Assembly (NCBI RefSeq): GCF_000189635.1
Contig: NW_002476277.1
Coordinates: 1-64,000 of the forward strand
DNA length: 64,000 bases
Direction of reading: 5' to 3'
Source of the DNA: Tetrahymena thermophila SB210
Lineage: Eukaryota > Ciliophora > Oligohymenophorea > Hymenostomatida > Tetrahymenidae
This document shows, piece by piece, positions 25,601 through 39,155 of the stretch. The first letter of the stretch is position 1; each line of letters begins with the position of its first letter. The notes below the pieces were generated by a model. The model searched no databases, was not told the DNA's origin, and saw only the letters and a program-made list of their open reading frames with translations. Made by a program: the position numbers and the translations under genes.

Positions 25601-28272
25601 ATTAAAATAAAATTTTACTGATAAAAAATGAGTCAAATAATTAAAATATGTAAAGATCAAGGAAGAAATTTTGTTCTGCATTTAATGAGTAGAGATTTCC
25701 AAAAATGCAGTTTAAATAGGATATTAAATCTTTTAGAATTTCTCCTGTTGGCATGTAGTAAGCATCAGAGAGTAATCCATTTTACTAGTCCTTAGAAATT
25801 TTGTAAAGAGAACTAGGAAGTTAAATTTAGACAAACCTAAAAGAAATGAATTTTATTTAAAATATTTTTAAGATTTATAAATAAATTTACTTTTGAACAT
25901 TCTCCTAAGAAAGTTTTATTAAAAATAAATAAGCTATTTCTTTAATTGTTAGATAAGGAATTGATTCGTAAACAATGTGAGTTATGTCTTGAGGTTTAGG
26001 CACAACATTTCTTATTGTGAAATAATATTTATCGTTTCTGATATTTCTTTCTAAGTCTGCAGATAAAGTTATTTACAGATGAAGCTGACAAGTGATCATT
26101 AAAATTCCTGCATTTTATTAAGCGACCGAAATAAGTTCTTTAATAAATTAGCTGCTTTGATAGAAAGCCAGTGCACTTTCACTAAGGATTACTTAAGAAT
26201 GATATATTGTCCTTAACCTGTACAGATTCAACCCTTAGATAATCTCTTGCAGTCCTAATGCATCTTCACTATTCTAATATTTTTAAAAATTAATATTTAA
26301 AATGAATTGAAATATTTCCTATATAATTATAATAACATACTGGATCTCCTTTAATTAGCAAACTTAAATATCTGCAAAGAGTATTTTTAAATAAATTATC
26401 TGAGAATATGTCATTTTTTTCTTATGTATCATCTGAAACACCATTAGAAATTTGGCTTTTCTTTTGAGATAATATTGGATCTTGCGAGATCAAAGATAAT
26501 TTTTTAAAAGTTCCTGAGGTAGTTTCAGAAATTATTTGCTTCAGAACCCTCACAATTATATCACATCCTAAAATATTCTTGGCTCTTTAAAATTAAAAAT
26601 TAAATATATTTCACTATGTTTTAAGAATGATATATTTTTTTACTTTTAGGTCTTTAACAAAGAGTAAACAACCATAGCATAGCGCATATTAACTCCCTTT
26701 TTGTGGAATTGTTCAACTAAAGATTTAGCTGAGATAACAACATCGCTTCTATCAAGAATGGCTACCAATTAGTCTATTTATTTCTTAATGGTCTATGATA
26801 AATAAGTTTCTCTTTGTTCGTTGATCAACAAAGAAAAAGAAGATTTTTGTTGTCTTAATTATTCAGAACTTAATATAAAAATAATTTTTTAAAATCTAGA
26901 TTTAATTTTATCAAAAATTACTTTGGAACATTTAGAATTTAGTTAATGTCCTCGGAATAAACTAATGCTGGATTTATAACACAGTTTTGATTAAGCATTT
27001 TAGCAAAAATTAGCACATTTCCATAAACATTTTTTATTTCCCTAATAAATTTAATATAAAATTTTATTTTTATTTAATAGAAAAAAAAATTACTTGGATT
27101 TTCTTTATGCTAAATTGAGTAATTCGCTGGCTCTTTTATTCAAATTAAAACGATTGGAGTCATGTTATGACATGAAAATCATTTTAAAAAGCCAACCATG
27201 CTTTTTAAATGAGATTTAATCTAGCTTGTATGAAGAGCTCTTCTGCTGGTTTTACTATTCTTACTATTTTTCTATTTTCTACTAGTTATAATTCAATGAA
27301 GCATATTTAAAATTAATATCTGGATAACCCATAGCCTTTTTCAAAGAGTTTATTTCTATGAATCCATCTTTAGGAGGCTATTAAAATACTATGCCATCAG
27401 TAATATCCTAACTAATTTTAAACATTAGATTGCTTTCACAATGCTTTGGCATCAAGTCTCTCGCATTATTTATAATATAAAAAATATTTTGAATTGGCTA
27501 TTATGGACCTCCATTTTCTTCTATTTTATGGTAAAGTTTCAGGTTGTTTTCTTTTAAGTTCTTCAATAGATAAGTGTTATTATAAGCGCTGTATAAATTG
27601 AAGCCACCTTTTTAATAAAAATACAATCAATTAGTTAATTTTTATTTTAATATAAAAAATATTTTCTACTCTATCTGACAAGACCTTCCTCGATAGAGTT
27701 ATTTTTAGTGTATATATAAGGAGTTCCATAAATTACAAAAGAAGAACTCTCAACAATACTTATGAATGGGAGCAAGTAATTGACAAATATAGGAGATTAA
27801 TTCATAATATTGTTGACTTTGAAAGAAGAATCATTTTGTAAATACTCAAGTCCGATATGCTTTAGTGCTTTTAGTTCACATTTGGCATGTTTTGCTTTTT
27901 TCTTTGATAAAAGTCTAAAATAAACTCCTTTCCAAATAAATCCTCTTAACCACAAGGGAGAAAATGCTTCAGGTAGAGTGTCACAATATGGGTTTTCCGT
28001 TTATAACTTAATTTTTTAATTTGAATTATAATTAGTTTTTAAGATAAAAGCTTAATTTTATGTGAATAATAAAAAACATTTATTTAATTATTTACGCTGG
28101 GTTTTTTAATTGGAGAAAGCGGAGGCTAAGTGTTAAGCTGCATTTAGACTTAATTAAACTAAGATTGCTAAGTTTTTAGATTGGGTTACTCTGGTTGACC
28201 ATCGCTTTTATCTGAATGACATAACTTAGCACCTGACTAGCTGTTTACACTACTTGTTTTTCTCTTTTTCAT
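22650..28272 (-). CDS. Clu/TIF31-like protein with C-terminal RCC1 repeats
   Basis: Large multi-exon gene on the minus strand from ATG at 28272 to TGA at 22650. The first exons are 28272-28096, 28006-27670 and 27607-27094, and the next starts at 27041. The N-terminal half resembles the Clu domain (TIF31/CLUH family): PFISIVESSSFVIYGTPY, NARDLMPKHC, LVEQFHKKGVNMRYAM (compare LHSRGINxRYLG of the family) and DIIVRVLKQI. A helical TPR-like stretch follows (about 26280-25330), then a conserved-looking LYGDPRGRG. The C-terminal part, about 24510-22960, holds about six RCC1 blades with signatures such as FSWGQNTEGQMG, AWGDNSHSQLGLG, SWGNGEGG, SWGRNEGGQLG, GWGYNMNGQIGLG and CGSEHTLAL. A single uninterrupted exon of about 1.28 kb (about 25440-24158) joins the TPR-like part to the first blades. 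A role in mRNA or mitochondrial organisation is family inference for Clu only. Several small introns were not placed exactly. Confidence 0.75.
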
Positions 28273-28366
28273 GTTAAGAGTTTAAGGAGGAAATTCAAAC
28301 TAAGAGGCAAATTAAGTGTTATTAAAGGTGCTATTAGCGACAGCAGTAACAAACCACCTAAAATGA

Positions 28367-30045
28367 TCATTTATTATAGTTAGTTTCTTGTAAAAAATAG
28401 TCTCTTGCATATTCATGTTAATTTTATTTGCACTGTTTTTCTCCTATTTTTTAATTAAATTTAATATTAAAAATAGAGTAAAAACTAAATTAAAATTGAA
28501 AAAATTCTAAATCTTTAATTGAAAATTCACTGGCTTTTTAGAAATTCTATAACCAAAAGCAAATTTTTATCAAAAAATAAATTATTTGTTGATATTACAA
28601 AAAAAAATAGAAATTATTTGAAATTTTTATTTTTATTTTACCTTGTAAAGTTAGACAAGTTCTTCGTACCAAGCTCTTTCTCTCATAGAGATAATTTACT
28701 AAAAAATTTCTTAATTAGGGAAATTTTTAGATTTGCTATCTTTATCTAAGACTTTAGTAACCTAAGCTGTCTAGTACTTTTCAAGTAATTTTGTCCAGTC
28801 CTAGAAATTAGAAAATTAAGCTGCTTATGAGGAGAAATTATTGTTTTATTAAGCATCAAGATCTGCAAGAGTAGATCCATGAGTGGATTTTGTTTGCATT
28901 TTTACTAATTCGTGCATGTACATTTTGCTTTCCTTTTCGGAGAAGTAGCAGTACAATTCGAATCCTTTCTTTTTCGAATTAACTTGTTTCTAAAATTGAT
29001 GGTTTGAGAAGATAAAAATGTCGTTTCTACAAATAATTGTGTTTGTCATTTGCTAATAATTTTCTTTGTAAATACTAGAACGATTATTTTAGCTGCCTCG
29101 TTCTTGGCTTTTAGGTTTATTTTAAAGTATCTATTCAACATTATCAATACTCTCTCCTTCCATATAAGACTATCCTACTATTTATTAAGAGTTTTACAAA
29201 TTAGAACCTTAATTTTGAATAGGTTATGTATTAGCATTTGCAGATTTTATTTGCATATTTTTATTGCCTTAAGGAATAGTTGAAATATTGCTTTATTCTT
29301 ACTATTGTCCATTAGTGTGAATGCCATTTTACAACTTTGTATTTTCTTTGTTAGAAGTGAAAGGGGAGGTAGTAGCATTACTAACCTCTTGATTTTTTTA
29401 TGTGCTCTGCTAATTCGCATCTTGTTTATCATTAAATTGCAATTAAACTTATTCTAAATTGAGAACATCCTTCCTTGCAGACTAAGGATTAACTCCTCCA
29501 TTTATAATTTTATCATTTTTTGCATTATTAAGCATCTCATATTCAGCATTTTCTTTTGAAGAATAAATATTATGCTAATTATTTTAACTTAGTTTATTAT
29601 TATTATTAATAGCCATATCACTTTATCCCTAATTGGCGCTACCACCAACATGATCATCCTTTTATTTAATGCAAATAATTCAAAATCATTTTTTATTTAA
29701 TAAACTAATTTAAATTTTTGGGTTTTCTACAAATCTTCTTCAAGTGTAAATAAAAAAGATAGCATAAAAAGCAGACGAAAAACAATAAAAATAAATTTTT
29801 GTTTTCGCTATCAATCCAAAGAAAAAAGGAAGAATCGCTATTACCTGATGCTCATTTGTGTTCTTAGTCAGGTGCTTAGTAGAAGCCTGATTATTATTGC
29901 TTTGCATCCAATTATTGTTTTAATCATTTTAATTATTTGACTATAAAGATTGTTTTTGCTATGGCTGTTGGTGTAGCTTTTGGCCTGGCTACTAATGTTA
30001 GCCAGTTTTGCCGTCTTGCTTTTATTTACCACAACAGCTGCCCAT
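28367..30045 (-). CDS. Q/N-rich protein with MGSCC acylation motif, 427 aa
   Basis: Exons on the minus strand are 30045-29845, 29658-28642 and 28432-28367; all are in phase 0 and total 428 codons with TGA. The N-terminus MGSCCGK has Gly2 for N-myristoylation and Cys4/Cys5 for palmitoylation, so membrane anchoring is likely. About 250 residues of Gln/Asn/Ser-rich, probably disordered sequence follow. A better-ordered C-terminal part starts near TNTIICRNDIFIFSNHQF and continues through GFELYCYFSEKESKMYMHEL and SMRERAWYEELVQLYK. I do not recognise its fold; a PH-like fold is possible but weak. Only 94 nt separate its stop from the ATG of the downstream Clu-RCC1 gene on the same strand, which is unusually tight for this genome. 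I consider two genes more likely than one because a TGA lies between them. Confidence 0.7.
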
Positions 30046-31305
30046 ACCTAAACTTATTTGCTTGACTTGCCTTTTTTATTGTAACCTCTTTTGACTTAGT
30101 ATTGAAATGCAATTCTATATCGGCTGAAGTTGTTATATTTATAATATTTGTTTGAGTAAATCTGGTTACCTTAGTAATTATTTATGTCTTTTCAATCAAT
30201 CGTTTAAAATAGATTTGAATTCACTCTATACTTCTAATAATAGAGTAGCAAGCAAGCAATATATGTATTTTTCTTTCTTTTTGTTATTAATTTTTTAATT
30301 AATTTTTCAAAAGATCCTTTTATTTACTTTACTTTACTTGACTAGATCTGATTGCATGAATGAATATATACATACATATATACCTACATATTTTTCAATT
30401 CAATTAAATAAAAATCAATTGAAAAAAAAATGAATAGACCTGTTTTGTTTCTTTCTTTATTTCACTCATTTATTCATTCAATCTTTCATTCATAAATTCA
30501 TAATGAGAGTATATTTTCTTTGAATTACTTCATATTTAATTTTAAGATTGATTTTGATTTCTTTTTTCTATGTGTATTTAAAACTATCCTTGTATAAGGC
30601 AATTATAAAATTGTTAACTTTACTAAATTAAATTAAATTCCATCATGTCATGTAATGTAATGTCGTCATTGTTAATTCAATTTTTTGATAAAACAAATAA
30701 TAAATAAATAAATAATTCTGAATTCTAACAAACAGTACCAGCTACATTATTTTCTATATAATTTTGAATAAAAATGATGATTGGCAATAACTAATTTTTT
30801 ATTTTAAATAAATTTTATAAACTAGATTTGCATGGGAATTTTGAAACAAAAATTATTAATTAATTAACTTATTTTATTGTAGACGAAAGCATAAGTAACA
30901 AATAAATATTTAAAATATTATGAAATATTTTTATTTACCAATTTTTATCAATTAAATTTTTGTAATTTTTAATTTTTTAAAAAAACAATTAATTTTAAAT
31001 TTAAATATGCTAAAAACCAAGATACAAATAAAATTTAGTTAAAAAATTAATAAAAAACAATAAATTATTTATCTTAGCTTTATTCAAAGTAATGAAATCA
31101 TTTAATATCACAAAAATTTATTTTCTATTTTTCAGAATGCATTTCAAAAAATTTATTTGAAAAAAATATTTTACTTTTATTAAACTAAATTTTTGAAAAA
31201 ATACTTTAAAAGAATAATTGATTTAATTAAAAAACAATCCCTCCCTTTTCACATGCAGAATTTTTTTTTTTGAACAATTAAGCATCTTTTCAGCTTAAAA
31301 GAAAC
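30046..31305. other. Intergenic spacer
   Basis: AT-rich sequence of about 1.26 kb upstream of the MGSCC gene and downstream of the PH-domain gene. Irregular CATT/ATTC-rich runs lie around 30465-30505. No gene was recognised. Confidence 0.6.
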
Positions 31306-34300
31306 TCACAATAAACATGAAAGGAAAATTGTTTAAAGTGCCGTTTAATTTTTATTTACAATATATTTATGGTTTTTATTAAATACAATTTTTGCAGTAG
31401 GTTCTTCATCTTATTCAGTAAGACAGTACTCCATGAGACTCACTTCTTGTATCGATTTTTTTTCACTCTTATTTTACAAATTCTATTTACTTTGTTGTTG
31501 ATGGACTTAAAGATAGTTATTGTTTTGTACTACTTTAATTTAGTTAGTATTATTATTGGTAAGGGTGTTTTGATTACCAAGATTTATATCATATGCCTTT
31601 GAAATGTTTCTGTCGCTTTTCATGCTACTAAGCTCACTCATTCCATGCTTTTAGTAATCCATTTCATTTTTGGTATTTACATTATTTGGCATAAACTTTA
31701 GAGAAGAATCAGCTAAATCTTTATTTTCATTTCTTGCATTTTCTTCTCTATATTAATTACCTTCTTAAATCTGTCTTTCTTCTTCTTAATCAAAGCTTAG
31801 ATCATTGAATTTTTCAAGTCCATGCTGCTTCATTTTGATCTCAAAGTGTTTGTGATTAAAGCTGAAGAAATGCCTGATAAACTTTTCACAAATTTCTTTT
31901 TCAGTAAATGTCCTTATTTCTTTTGAATTTATTGTAAAATTTTCTTTCTTCATTATTTGCGCCTGCTTTAGCAAATGCAAATTTTCTGCTAAAAAGTTAG
32001 GGAATGTAAGTGTAAGGAGTGCTTCTTCTGAATCTTTAATACAAAATAATTTTTTAAAATTTATTTTAAATGTAAATAGAAATTCTAAATCAAAGAATGA
32101 ATGAATGAATAAATAAATAATATATTTGAATTGTTTTATTTACCAAGCCTATTAGTAACTTTTTCATTGGGTTCTGTTATAGTATAGGGTTGAGGTTGAG
32201 AATTCTTTGTAGTGTTTGGTTATATATTAAAAGTTTTTTTATTGTTTATTAGAATGTTATTGTTAATTTTTTAAGATCCTTCAGTATTAATTATATTTAC
32301 ATTTTTCTTTTTGTCTTATATATCTTCGGTTGGTTTTTATTAAGTCTTTAATGGTTATTTAGGTTCTTCTTTCTTTTAGCCTAAATCAATTTCTTTTTCT
32401 TCTTCTTTTCTGTCATTCTGATGATTAAACACATTATAATAGTCGTCTTAATCATCTATGTCATTCAAGCCTTTGCCTAAACCGAAGTCGTCAAAATTAT
32501 TTTTTTATTTAGTTTATTAGTATTTATATAAAGCTGCTTATTAACTAAGAATTGAGTGTTTATTTACATTTTCTTCTGTTTAAAATCTTATTTTTTCACC
32601 TATTTATTCAATTTTAAATTTAGTATAACTTTTGTAAAGAAATAAATAAATAATTTACCATTTTATATTTTCAAAATTATTGATTTATAGAAATTAATAG
32701 TGAAAATCCACTATTTACGTTTGTACTCTGAATCGGAGGCAAGTACTAAACGATCGGGTTTTTTCTCAGTTATTCGTTTAAATATTTTTGAGAAGAAACC
32801 TTCACTTTTTTTATTTTAAGTATCAGCAGAAACCTGCTTGTTATTATTATTGTTTTAAATGTTATTGGTTTATGTTGTGCCAATTTTTTTTTCATATTCA
32901 ATGTTTATTTCTGCTTGTTGTGTATTGAAGGCTACTATGCTGCCTTCTTCTTTATCAATTTAATTTTCTATTGTATAGTTACCATGTTTCTCTTCAATTT
33001 TAGCGAGTTAACCCAGTTTTTAGGTTTTCTCTGCTTACTATGAAATGGTTTCATGATCTTATATTTTTTCTAAGGCAAAAGAATAAGGATTAGATTACGC
33101 ATAAGGCAGATTCTAATCAACTATTAAGTTGTATTATTGCAAATCTAGTGTGTCCTTCGTTTTTACATTATAAATCATAAATTTTCCTAATATATGTTAA
33201 AATAATATTAAAATTATTTAAATAAATGATTATAAAGTTACCTTATCTAATGCTCAGATACTATCTTTTGAAAGTGTAATTTTTTAAATTAGAGTGGAAA
33301 ACATTGATACAATTGCGCTTGCAAATAGCAACATCAATTATACCAGTGTATTCTAAGTCCACATTTTCAATGTATTTATAAATATCATTCTACTTTAGAA
33401 CATCTAGATTGTTCTTTTTGTTGTTGAGTATTGTAATGACAGAAATAACTTCCATGCTTTCTTCTGATCGAATTAAATAAGTCTTCTTTTCTTTCGTGTC
33501 AACTACGAAAAATGTTTTCTTTTCCTGTTCACTATTATCATTAATAATGTTTTCTTATGTTTTAAGTGTCTGTTTTGTCTCTAATTTCTTCTTCACCTTT
33601 GAATCTCTTGTAGAATTTTATTATCCAGTTTCCAAAATCTCAATAAATGAACATTTATAAAGCTCTATGTGCTCGAGATTGATGCTTCTCTAAAATATTA
33701 AATAATGAAAAAGCTCAATAAAATATTGATAAACAAATATAAAATAAATATAATATGTTTTAATTTTGAATGATTTTTAAATATTTAAATAGAAAATAAA
33801 ATTAAAGTTAAAGTAATTAAATCACTTTTAAATCAGTAGGCTTCACAGAAAAAAGTGTGTTAGTAGTAGGATTGATAAAGAAGAACAAGTTTGACCATTT
33901 GCCAACTTTTTTTTTACTGAGGCGGTAGAGCCAGCCTTTGCTTTTAGGTTTATTTTGCAATAGGTATTCATTTAATTCATTTTCTATGGTATTTTCTTGA
34001 TAAGTGTGGATTTGTTTCATTCCATCTTTATTTTCGCTAACTTCATAGGGTTTCTGATAATTTTTAAAAAGGACTTCTTAAATTCTAGCTTAAGTGGATC
34101 CACTTGGCTAAATTGCTTTGTTTTCAAATTATCTTGGTTGCTTTGGCTGATTCGTCTGCTATTGCAGTTATTGTATATTGCTGTTTGTACCTGTAGAAGA
34201 ATTGAATTATCCATTTTATAGAGAAGGCGAAAGAGATGGGTTATTGTTATTTTTTTGGTTAGAGTGTTGAGAGGAGTTGTTAAGGAGTCAGTTCTACTCA

Positions 34301-35790
34301 ATTAATATTTATAAATCATTAATTAAAGCAGGATTAAAACATCCTTTTAATTTTGGACTAATGACCTAAAAATATTGAATAATATTCTGCTTTCTTTTTA
34401 ACACTCCAGCTTAAACATTGCTATAAAAGCTAAATAGCTCCATTAATTGAATCTATTCAATACATTTTTTAATTTAGTAAGCAAAAGTTAAAAATGAAAG
34501 AAATATTTACAAAATCAATGTCCAAGTCTTTGTGCTTTTTAGAATATTTCATTAAATGCTTCAAAGTGAATGAAGTGTTTTCCTCAGTTAAGACTCTAAA
34601 TATTTCCAAGCCTAAATTAAATGAATATAAAATTAATTTTTGGCTTTACATTAAAAAATGAATAGCATCAACAATAAACAAAAGAAAATAGAAAAGCAGT
34701 TAGTTAGTTATTTATGGAATAAATTAAGAAAAAATAATTACCTAGTCGAAAAGTTATTTCACATAGTGGAAGTAATTTTAAATTTAATTGCTTTATATCT
34801 TAACAGACAAAAAGCCCAAAATCTAGACAAATTTTAAAAAAAGTTATTAGTTATTAGTTATTATTATTAATAAAGAGTTTGTTTAAATAATTAATTTTAA
34901 TTACTGAGAAAATCTACTAAACCTAATGAGTTTTTAGGAATTCTTTGATATAATAAGTCAGATTCACTCTATTTTTTTTAAAATAATAATAAATTATAAT
35001 ACAAACCAAATTAAACTAATCCAATTAATAAAATTAGAATTTTTCTTTTTCTCAATTTATATTCAATTTTACTGCATTTCGCTCGCGAATCTGCTGCAGA
35101 AATGCAGCAAAACTAAAACTCTTTCAAATTCTTTAATATTTTGTTCCATTTTTGATCATTTTAAATATAAATGAAATGAATTTTTTCTTCATTTTTAATG
35201 GTTTTATCTCAATTTACCTTTTATTATGATATTCCTAGTTTTTGCAATAAATAATGAAGCTCTTTATCAGTTATGATATTATTTGAGTCCGGCTTGCACC
35301 CAATCAACAAGTCACGCACTACAGGCACATTGTTCAAAACTATATTTTAAAAAAAATATTTCATTTAATAATGAAAAATGATATTTTCTAGTATAAATTA
35401 ATAAAATTCTTATAACTTAAAAACTATCTATCTGTTTCCTAAAAATAAATATGATAAATTTTATTTCTATTGTTCTAAAATTTGTTAGTTAATTTATTTA
35501 CTTTCTTCTTCAGGATTTTCGTCAAAGGACTGCTCTGATTGTACTGAAGGAGTGCTGTTATCGTTTAAGTTTTGTTACTTTGTTTGCTTTTTTCGCACAG
35601 TCTATTCGTAGTGAAAAGCATTTGATTGTATATTCATATTATATATTTTAAATGTGTTTATATTAGAATTCTAATTCTAGCGATCAGTTTAAGGAACACA
35701 AGAAGAAGACGCAAAATTCTGAGATGATTCATTTTATTCGGTTTTGATGTTCTGCTGAAAACCCTTTTTTTAACTTCCTGCTTGACTCAT
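31306..35790 (-). CDS. Protein with two PH-like domains, at least 12 exons
   Basis: Exons on the minus strand are 35790-35502, 35339-35218, an unresolved small exon near 35080-35140, about 34968-34905, 34822-34742, 34611-34511, a block 34452-33826 that must contain one more intron, 33689-33242, 33186-32659, 32575-32144 and 32033-31306. Phases agree across nearly all junctions. The N-terminal part is disordered, then helical (VPVVRDLLIGCKPDSN, LGLEIFRVLTEENTSF). PH domain 1 starts KGWLYRLSKKKVGKWSN and ends around KTFFVVDTKEKKTYLIRSEE, with a charged insert in between. PH domain 2 runs from KFMIYNVKTKDTLDLQQY to RLVLASDSEYKRKQWIFTI and is interrupted by a low-complexity insert of about 90 residues. 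The C-terminal third is acidic and N/Q-rich. PH domains usually bind phosphoinositides or proteins, so peripheral membrane recruitment is likely. An in-frame TGA at 34290-34288 is the weak point of the model. Confidence 0.65.
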
Positions 35791-38700
35791 TTCCTCTTTA
35801 AGCAGTGACAGTTTGTAGTTAAATTTACTTATTTTCTTTGACCTAATTAATATTTTGTTATATAAATAATCCAGAAACTTTAATATTAAATTCGCTACTA
35901 GCTTGACTGGTTAATTGCTTAATGCAAAGAGAATTTAATTAATTATTTTCACAATATTTATATTATAAAATATACTTTGATTGACTTATTGATATATTCT
36001 TTCTCCCTAAAAAAAAGTATCACATATCGATTGATTTATTTATTTATTGGACAAACAAACAAACAAACAAACAAACAATTTCAAATGAATCAACTCAATA
36101 AATCAATCACCTTCAATTTATCCTTCTATGTGTATAATTTATATTATCATCTGAATTTTTTATATTTTATTTTATCAAAAGCATTTGTTTCAAACAAACA
36201 AATTTAATTGCTCAACTTTTATTAAAAACCATTAAATAATTCATTCAAATAACTGCCTCATAATAAAATTGTTATGATAACTCATCCATTTGAATAATAC
36301 AAAAAATAAATTCAATTATGTTTCTTTGGTAAGTATTTTGTCTAAAATAAATGGTATATATCTGTCTATATTAAATTTAATAATACAAATTTAAAAATAC
36401 AAAACAATAAAATCAGCCAGCGATCGATATCATTCTTAACCAGCTATATAAACAAATAAATAATTAAAATAAATTTACATTAAACTAAATCCTTATCTGT
36501 GATTAACATTACTAACTTAAATTATCATAAATAATATAAAAAAGTAAGTAATCTTAAAATAAAATTTATTTATTACATTTTAGTTAAATTTTTTAATTCT
36601 TATCTGCTGTAAATTCTAAATAAAATACCACTAAAATAAAAAAAATACAAAAAATATCAATGATGAATTTTATTCATAACACTAGTTTTTACCATAAATA
36701 AAAGCGGCTCTAATTATTGAGAGAATAGAATAGAAGAATTTAAATATTTTTTATAGCAAAAACCGCATTTGAAAAAAAAAATTAATGTAAATGTATAGGC
36801 AGTAACATGAATCTTCGTTAAAGTACTAGAATTTATGCAAGTTAAAAGAAAGAATGAGATATTAACTTGACTGAAGCAAACATATTTTATTTAGGAAGTA
36901 GGTATATTCTAATTCACATTAGATTAGTATCATAAAATAGTATGCTGGATTGTATGTTAACTTTTAAATTCATCAGATAGTTGTTACTTATATTGATTGA
37001 TTTATAAATTTTGATCTATTTGTTCCTTTTTAAGATTGTCAAATACTGAGATCAGTCATTTATTTAACATTAAACTATTTTAAATATGTTTTTTGATAAT
37101 GTGTATGTTCGTTTATTATGATTATCCAATATATTTCAAAATAAAGTGGAATTTTGCAATTATTTTTATATCAATCTTTTTATTCATTTTCTAAGATGTT
37201 TATTTAAAATTTTAGACAAAATATAAGATAAATTACCCCTTTGTTTAATAAATTCAGCTAATTACTTTAAGGTTTTTCTAATAAAACAATTTTCCTAAAA
37301 AATTAAAATTTTCAATTTATTCAGAAAAAATAAAAGTTTTATTTTTTTTGTTTTTGATTCTATTCAAACTATTTTAAAAAATTTTTAGTACTTTAAATTA
37401 ACTATTCTAATAAAAATTATTTAAAGACTAATTAGCATTTTTATTCAATCATTTTATAGTTTTATTTAAATTTATTAAAAGAACATTACTTTTTAAAAAT
37501 TTTTAGATTCTCTTTTACATAAAAATCATTTTATTTTTTATTTAAATTTTTCTATCTTTACTTTGAATTTTTCTATCAAGTTATATTTTTATTTTAATAC
37601 ATTTGAATAGGACTTTAAGTAAAAGAGTATGTATGTATTTAGTATTTAAATTGATGAATTCTCACATTTGCAAAGTAAAAGTACACTTTTTAATAATTGA
37701 ATAATGACTTGTTAATTTAATCACAGTATATGAATAACTCTCTTTGCGACAGTAAAAGAGAAATCGTAAACATATTTTTATATCTATTTTTAATATTTCA
37801 TAAATTTGTAAGCAAGTATAAGATATGGTAAGAATAAAGACAAGGTTGATCTGTCATTAATAGCAGCAGGATAAGAAGAAACTAGTCTAATCTTTAAGAA
37901 TTTGCTTCAATAATAGTAGAGATAGCAAAAAAAAAAAACCATTTTAAATGCTTAGATAATAAATTAAAAAATTATATTATTTCTATTTAAATTACATTTT
38001 TTCAAAGTCAAATTAGCTCTTAACTAATTAAACTGATTTATAACTTATTAATTAATAAATTTAATATGGAAATGAAAAATGATTTTATGTAGAAAGAAAG
38101 TTTATTTTAAAGTTTAATTCTAAATATTTTTAACTAATAAATTAGAAACTTACTAATTCAATCTAACAACTAACATCAAATTTATTACATAAATTTGTTC
38201 AAGCTATTTGTTTTTATTTTAATTTTTTAACATTTAACAAAATTTAAAATTAATTACTTTCTTATATATTTTAATCTAGAAATAAATGGAATCAATTCAT
38301 TAATATTGTTGTAAGGTGTTAGAAAATAAACTATATTTATTCAAATATATTGATTAAATTTTTCAAAATAAAATAGTTACTTTTTGATTGAGAACATGTT
38401 TAATACATCTATCTATATATTCATATAAACTAAATTTACCATTTAAATTAGATTATTTATATTCTAAATATTTCTAAATCAGGAAATTAAGTAAATTTAG
38501 TAATTATTTGATTGGAAAATTATTAAAATATTTCTATTTATTATTTTTAAAATTAATAATTAAATTTTTAAAAAAAGCAACAGGACTTATCTAGTTGATG
38601 CATTACATATCACAATATAATTATTTTGAAATGAAAAATTATTACTTTATTCAATTAAATGAAACGAGAAAATAACTCAAAGAAATTTTTATTTTTTTGA

Positions 38701-39155
38701 AAATAAATAGGATTGCTAAAATATTTATTTTGTTCATAAAATTGGAAACACGTGTTTAGATGTATTTTTGTTGATTGAAAAAGTATTATTTTTTATTTGT
38801 CGTTTTTGATTTTATTAATTATAATTACAACATTTGTAAGTAAATTATTTATTTATTAATTTGATCGGAAACTTATCTTTTTTTAATTGTGTTAAATGCT
38901 AGCTAATTGTTTGGTGTCTTGCATACATTCAAGCAAGTTTGTTTTTTAATTTAAAGTAAAACAAAAAAGATATTCTGCACAAAAAATTAATTATTAATTA
39001 AATAATTAACACTTATTTTTTAATTACTTCAAGTCAGTCTGGATAGTAAGTAATCAAGAAACTAAGACAAAATATTTTAAAGTTTCAATAAAGTCTAGAA
39101 AAGCTAGCTTTTAATTTTTAATTTGAATTAGATTTAGGATATAGCATTGTTAAGC
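35791..39155. other. Long divergent intergenic region
   Basis: About 3.4 kb between the divergently transcribed PH-domain gene (-) and Sec7 gene (+), so it should contain both promoters. It is AT-rich throughout. Apart from a CAAA microsatellite I see no coding frame, RNA gene or long repeat. Confidence 0.6.
36051..36079 (+). repeat. CAAA microsatellite
   Basis: Six to seven perfect CAAA tetramers in the divergent intergenic region upstream of the PH-domain gene. Confidence 0.9.

Noticed and set aside
28519..29283. Plus-strand frames at 28519-28749 and 29050-29283
   Set aside because: Antisense to, or within an intron of, the MGSCC gene.
34017..34301. 94-residue frame starting MSRTDSLTTPL on the minus strand
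   Set aside because: It overlaps the N/Q-rich coding frame leading into PH domain 1, and its start lies in what is likely an intron end.
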